Source: Monoplex corrugatus
Taxonomy: Eukaryota > Mollusca > Gastropoda > Littorinimorpha > Ranellidae
Direction of reading: 5' to 3'
Assembly: GCA_030674185.1 (NCBI GenBank)
Contig: CM060307.1
Span: 81,079,635-81,143,634, forward strand
Length of the DNA stretch: 64,000 nucleotides
Part shown: piece after piece, positions 59,828 to 64,000 of the stretch
Position numbering within the stretch: the first letter of the stretch is position 1
Layout of the letters: every line of letters begins with the position of its first letter
Notes under the pieces: model-generated
Told to the model about the DNA's origin: nothing
What the model saw: only the letters and a program-made list of their open reading frames with translations
Database searches by the model: none
Position numbers and translations under genes: made by a program

Positions 59828-60103
59828 TCACATTTGTCGCCAGATGTGACCTGATCGTGTAGATGGTGAATGAAAGTATCACTGTCGCTGTGAGGCTGAG
59901 TGCTGTTTTTGTTTGTTGGTTTGTTTGTTTGTTTGTTTGTTTGTTGTTTGTTTGTTTGTTTGTTTGTTTGTGTGTGTGTTGTGTTTTTTTGTAATTATTA
60001 TTATTTTCCCAAGGGAATTTGTTTGTTTTGATAATCATTCACTAAATAAAAGACAGTAGATAGATTTGTTAATCATTGACTTCATACCTATTAAACAATA
60101 GAT
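59828..60103. repeat. Direct repeat copy 1 flanking the CR1/L2-like LINE
   Basis: It shares with 62505-62715: GTCACATTT(G/A)TCGCCAGATG, GTGAATGAAA, TCACTGTCGCTGTGAGGCTG, a GTTT run, GGGAATTTGTTTGTT, AAAAGACAGTAG and CATTGACTTCATACC. It ends CAATAGATTAAT exactly where the LINE tail starts. It includes a (GTTT)n run at 59907-59970. Confidence 0.75.
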
Positions 60104-60244
60104 TAATAATAGTAATAATTACAATATTTATATAGCGCAAAATCTTGATAAAATCAAATGTAAGCGCTGAAACAGACACACACGCACGCACGCACGCACG
60201 CACGCACGTACACACCACACACACGCACACACACACACACACAC

Positions 60245-60281
<37 letters not shown>

Positions 60282-62400
60282 CACACAGGCATGGCTATAA
60301 ATGGGGAGAAAGAATAAAAGCAATAAAAGCAAGAATAAAAGCAATGGAAAATTATAGAGAGCATAGCATATACAATTATATATTATAACAATGTGATTCC
60401 CCTCCGAGCGGAGACAGGCTGCAGAGGGGGGGGGGGGGGGTGTTGAGTGAGGTTAGGATTTTATGCAGAGGAGAAAAGGTGAGTTTTGAGAGCGGACTTG
60501 AAGGAGACAAAAGTAGGTTGCTGACGGACTGAGAGAGGAAGTTTGTTCCAGGAGAGTGGACCAGAAACAGAGAAGGCTCGTGGACCATAGGTATTGAGCT
60601 TAGTGCGTGGAAAGCGAAAAGTCAGAGGATCGGAGGCAGAGCGGAGGGTACGTGAGGGAACATAGATCTCAAGTAGGCTTGACAGGTAATCGGGGGCTGC
60701 GTTATTGAGGCTTTTGTAGCACATGGTGTCTAGTTTGTACTGTATGCGCTTTGATACAGGGAGCCAGTGAAGTTGTGCCAGGAGAGGAGATATGTGGTCA
60801 GCTTTTTTCTTTTTGAGTACAAGGCGTACAGCATTGTTTTGAATGCGCTGTAGGATGTGAATGGTGGAGGCAGGAAGACCAGACAGGAGTGAATTGCAAT
60901 AGTCAATGAGAGACATTATGAAGGAGAGAACGAGTTTTGCAGTTGTTTCGACAGAGAGATACTTCCTGATCAGGCTTATACGATGGAGATGATAGTAGCA
61001 AGATCTGGCAGTTTGAGAAACAAAGTTGTTCATGGAGAGGGTAGAGTCAATGCAGACACCAAGGTTTTTAGCTGAATCAGAAATTGGGACTGATGTGTTA
61101 CATAATGGGAGAGAAAGAGGAGGCAGCTGAGAAACTTTCTGACGGGTGCCAATGAGGATAGCTTCTGTCTTGTCGTCATTAAGCTGAAGTTTATTGTGTG
61201 TCATCCAGTTCTTAATGTCCGAGTAACACTCAGTGGTGCGAGTCAACAGGCGCTGTATATTATCAGGTGAGTCACTGTCTTGAAGTTGGGTGTCATCAGC
61301 ATAGAAGTGGTGTTTTATAGAGTGGGAGTTGATGATGGTGGACAGGGAGGTGTAAAGAGTGAAAAGAACAGGGCCAAGGACAGATCCTTGTGGAACACCA
61401 CAGGTCAGGTATGCAGGTTGAGAGTAAGTGCCATTGATGAGAACAGTTTGTTTTCTGTTTGATAGATATGAAGTGAACCAGGAGAGAGCAATGTCAGAGA
61501 TGCCAAAAGTATGATGAAGTCTAGAAAGGAGAATACCATGGTCAATGGTATCAAAGGCTGCAGACAGATCAAGGAGTGTGAGGAGAGAGATTTTGCCAGT
61601 ATCAGTTGCAAGGAGGAGATTGTTGAGAATGTGTAGTAGGGCAGTTTCGGTGCTATGGCACTGGCGGTAGGCTGACTGGAAAGGATTGAGGAGATTGTTG
61701 GCAGACAGGTGAGAGTTCAGCTGGTTGAGGACGACTTTTTCAAGGAGTTTTGACAAGAAAGAGAGATTAGAGATAGGCCGGTAATATTTCAGTTCATTTG
61801 GGTCTAAATTGTGTTTCTTGAGGAGAGGTGAACAATAGCAGACTTGAAAGAATCTGGGACAGTTCCAGTTTGAAGAGAAGTGTTGATGATGTCAGTGATG
61901 AATCGGAGGAGAGTAGGGAGACAGTAGGAGTAGAGAAAACCTGGAAGAGGATCCAATTCGCAGGTTTTGAACGACATGGATCTGATTGTGTTGAAAATTT
62001 CTTCTTGTGAGACTGGGGTAAAAGTAGTAAGAGGTGTGCCAGAGAAGGAAGGGTCAAGTGGGCATGGTTGACAGGGTGTCCTGTCAAGTCTGTCACGAAG
62101 AGTTTGTATTTTGGTGGTGAAATACTTGGAGAATACAGATGGGAGTTCTTCATTTGTATGTTTTGTTGGGAGAGGTAAATCTTTTCGTGTGCCAAGGAGA
62201 TGATTCATGGTTGTAAAGAGTTCTTTTGAAGAAGAGGCATTCAGGATTTTGGTTTGGAAATAGCTTGTTTTTGCAGATGCAATGAGGGTGGATACTTTTG
62301 TTTTAGAGGCTTGGAAAAGTTGCCTGTGTACAGTGAGTTTGGATTTGCGCCAGCGGCGCTCTGCTCTACGGCGGGCAGATTGATTAGGAATCATAAAAAA
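60088..62400 (-). mobile_element. CR1/L2-like LINE, 5'-truncated, RT frame broken once
   Basis: The minus strand from 62394 reads ARRRAERRWRKSKLTVHRQ and SYFQTKILNASSSKEL, then the fingers region. After a frameshift near 61800-61830 comes a 431-residue frame (61756-60461): LLEKVVLNQLNSHL, FQSAYRQCHSTETALL, LLDLSAAFDTIDHGIL, GVPQGSVLGPVLFTLY, HFYADDTQL (palm motif), LGVCIDSTLSM, HWLPVSKRIQYK, ending LKTHLFSSA. The 3' UTR has a G run (60427-60440 on plus), a CA microsatellite (60178-60288) and the terminal GCGCTATATAAATATTGTAA plus ATT-type tail at 60088-60140. The endonuclease is absent. Apart from the one frameshift the RT is unusually intact, suggesting recent activity. Confidence 0.88.
60178..60288. 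repeat. (CA)n microsatellite inside the LINE 3' UTR
   Basis: CACG and CA repeats. The same position in the second copy of the family (63640-63752) is also a CA tract, so the microsatellite belongs to the element. Confidence 0.9.
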
Positions 62401-62504
62401 ATCACGAAAATAGAATTCCAGCGCGTATTTAATACAACCCGAGAAGACAGGAGCAAATTGTCAAAAATGAAAAAAGAAAGAAAAAGGAAAAAAATATATA
62501 AAAA

Positions 62505-62715
62505 AGTCACATTTATCGCCAGATGTGGTCTTATTGTGTGGACAGTGAATGAAAAAATCATTGTCACTGTGAGGCTGGGGTTTTGGTTTGTTTGTTTGTT
62601 AGTTTTTCCCATGGGAATTTGTTTGTTATGATAGTCATTTACAGAATAAAAGACAGTAGGTACATTGTTAATCATTGACTTCATACCCATTGAACAATAG
62701 ATTGATTAGTATAGA
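62505..62715. repeat. Direct repeat copy 2 flanking the LINE
   Basis: Same order of motifs as 59828-60103, ending GAACAATAGATTGATTAG and continuing into unique sequence. Related upstream sequence (CGCGTATT.AATACAAC, GACAGG.GCAAATT) occurs at 62420-62458 and 63092-63128. Confidence 0.7.
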
Positions 62716-63555
62716 TTCACGTTGAAATCTGGCGGACTTTCCAGTCTATCCGATGGTTGAGTAGGTATACTGGTCCTTTACATTCCTGTTCTCAGCTGTA
62801 ATCTTTCCATGCTGAAATACTACACGTAAATCTATCTCTGTCTCTCTCTTTGTCTCTTTCCTACTGACCTCATTTGACAGCATTTAACCACTTATGATTT
62901 TCTTACTTGCTGTTGATGTTTACAGTTTATGACAATGATAATGAGAAAACTGTCATCCTCTCTTTCTCCCTCCCTCTCCCTACCCCCTCCATCTGTGTCC
63001 TTTATAACTTAACGCATACACGATCCAAAATAAGTGCGACTGCCCGCGTCCAAGCAAATAGGAACCAGAAGAACAAGAAAAACGAAAAAGAACGCGTATT
63101 CAATACAACAAGACAAGACAGGCGCAAATTTTCGGCCAACCGGCCTTTGTCAAGCGCGAATGCACGATCACAAACAGACACCAAACAACAGATAATAAGA
63201 AAAAGACTAAACCTTCCCTGCTTTTTTATCCACTGGACGAGGCGGCAGGGAAGTTTTAGTACTAGCCAGTTCCCAAAGCACCGTAAGAGCTGAGACTGGC
63301 GTTGAACGCAGACATTCGTGATCAGTTACTTATTGCCGGGTCAGTTAGTTACTGCCGAGTGACTGACTTCTGTTTTAAAAGTGATGTGTGCTGCGCGTAT
63401 TATCAGCAGGGCATTTTGCTCCCTGGGGGTTGACCTGTAGAAAACAGAGGTGGTTACCGCTCCGCGGAGGTCCTCACACAGAGACGATGCTGAAGTTGAT
63501 AATTAGCACTTGGCTTGATTGTCTAGCCTCTGTCATTACCAGCTCGCCCATCGAT
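62716..63555. other. Intergenic, no gene supported
   Basis: Contains the short repeated segment near 63092-63128. A frame at 62907-63293 has no recognisable domain. Confidence 0.4.
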
Positions 63556-63689
63556 TGAAACTAATAATAATAATAATAATTACAATATTTATATAGCGCA
63601 AAATCTTGATAAAATCAAATCTAAGCGCTGAAACACACACACACGCACGCACGCACACACATCCACGCACGCACGCACACACACGCACC

Positions 63690-63754
<65 letters not shown>

Positions 63755-63829
63755 CTATAAATGGGGAGAAAGAATAAAAACAATGGAAAATTATAGAGAG
63801 CATATTATATACAATTATATATTGCAATG
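63556..63829 (-). mobile_element. CR1/L2-like LINE 3' end (solo 3' UTR copy)
   Basis: On the plus strand: AATAATAATAATTACAAT, ATTTATATAGCGCAAAATC, AAGCGCTGAAACACAC, a CA/CG microsatellite, then GGCTATAAATGGGGAGAAAG and TATAGAGAGCATA. This is nearly the same as 60105-60380, so it is a heavily 5'-truncated copy of the same LINE in the same orientation. Confidence 0.85.
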
Positions 63830-63864
63830 ATAAGCCACTCAACTGGGAGTTTGGAGTTTGTTTC

Positions 63865-64000
63865 ATCATCATCATGTGCCCCTGCCACATGCCATATGAA
63901 TCTATCCCTTGTCGCCGCAAGCACATCTTCCACACTTTCTGTCCTCAACCACCCTGCAAGTCCGTCCAATATTTTCTCTCTGAGTCTACCTGGTGTTCTC
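63865..64000 (-). mobile_element. RTE-like LINE 3' end, running off the window
   Basis: The plus strand begins with ATCATCATCATGTGCCCCTG (tail) then CTCAACCACCCTGCAAGTCC and GAGTCTACCTGGTGTTCTC. The same arrangement occurs at 54100-54270, the 3' end of the nested LINE on the minus strand. Confidence 0.75.

Overview
This window is animal nuclear DNA, most likely from a lophotrochozoan and probably a gastropod mollusc. The evidence is split GT-AG genes, long introns full of (CA)n/(GT)n and (CT)n microsatellites, a tRNA-related SINE and CR1/L2- and RTE-type LINEs of the kind common in molluscs, and no bacterial-style operons. The species guess is an inference. Nothing here is prokaryotic, and I found no CRISPR array, integron or phage.

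Two protein-coding genes can be supported. (1) On the minus strand at the left end, the first coding exon of cullin-2 (CUL2) lies at 1497-1615. It starts with the MSLRPR N-terminus, and the gene continues out of the window to the left. (2) On the plus strand, a complete 23-coding-exon gene for sperm-associated antigen 1 (SPAG1, a dynein axonemal assembly factor) runs from 9120 to 44226. It encodes about 1206 residues: a SPAG1-type N-terminus, three TPR domains joined by charged linkers, and a C-terminal RPAP3_C domain. All exon phases join cleanly except for a two-base surplus (or one-base deficit) in exon 1. One intron (after exon 15) uses a GC donor. The genes are head to head, with a probable shared promoter/first-exon zone near 6600-6830.

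The introns hold most of the other structure. There is a 38-bp minisatellite in intron 3. A 43-bp minisatellite in intron 4 is split by a 2.8-kb DNA transposon whose terminal inverted repeats and target duplication are both visible. Several piggyBac-like, TTAA-targeting elements are present, along with LINE and SINE relics and an inverted-repeat-bounded 2.1-kb segment in intron 8.

Downstream of SPAG1 (44.2-64 kb) I see no host gene. The region contains a 3' UTR with a TTAA MITE nested in a tandem module, then 30-bp and 44-bp minisatellites, a duplicated 0.5-0.7 kb unit and a very large (CA)n block. Beyond these are a nested pair of LINEs on the minus strand (an RTE/CFDP2-like element inserted into another RT element), a 5'-truncated CR1/L2-like LINE, and 3'-end fragments of both families. 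All LINE reading frames seen are broken.

I did not find a convincing new biological system. The most informative observations are the precise nested transposon insertions, the TTAA hairpin MITE families, the GC-AG intron, the SPAG1 exon 1 frameshift and the SPAG1-CUL2 divergent arrangement.
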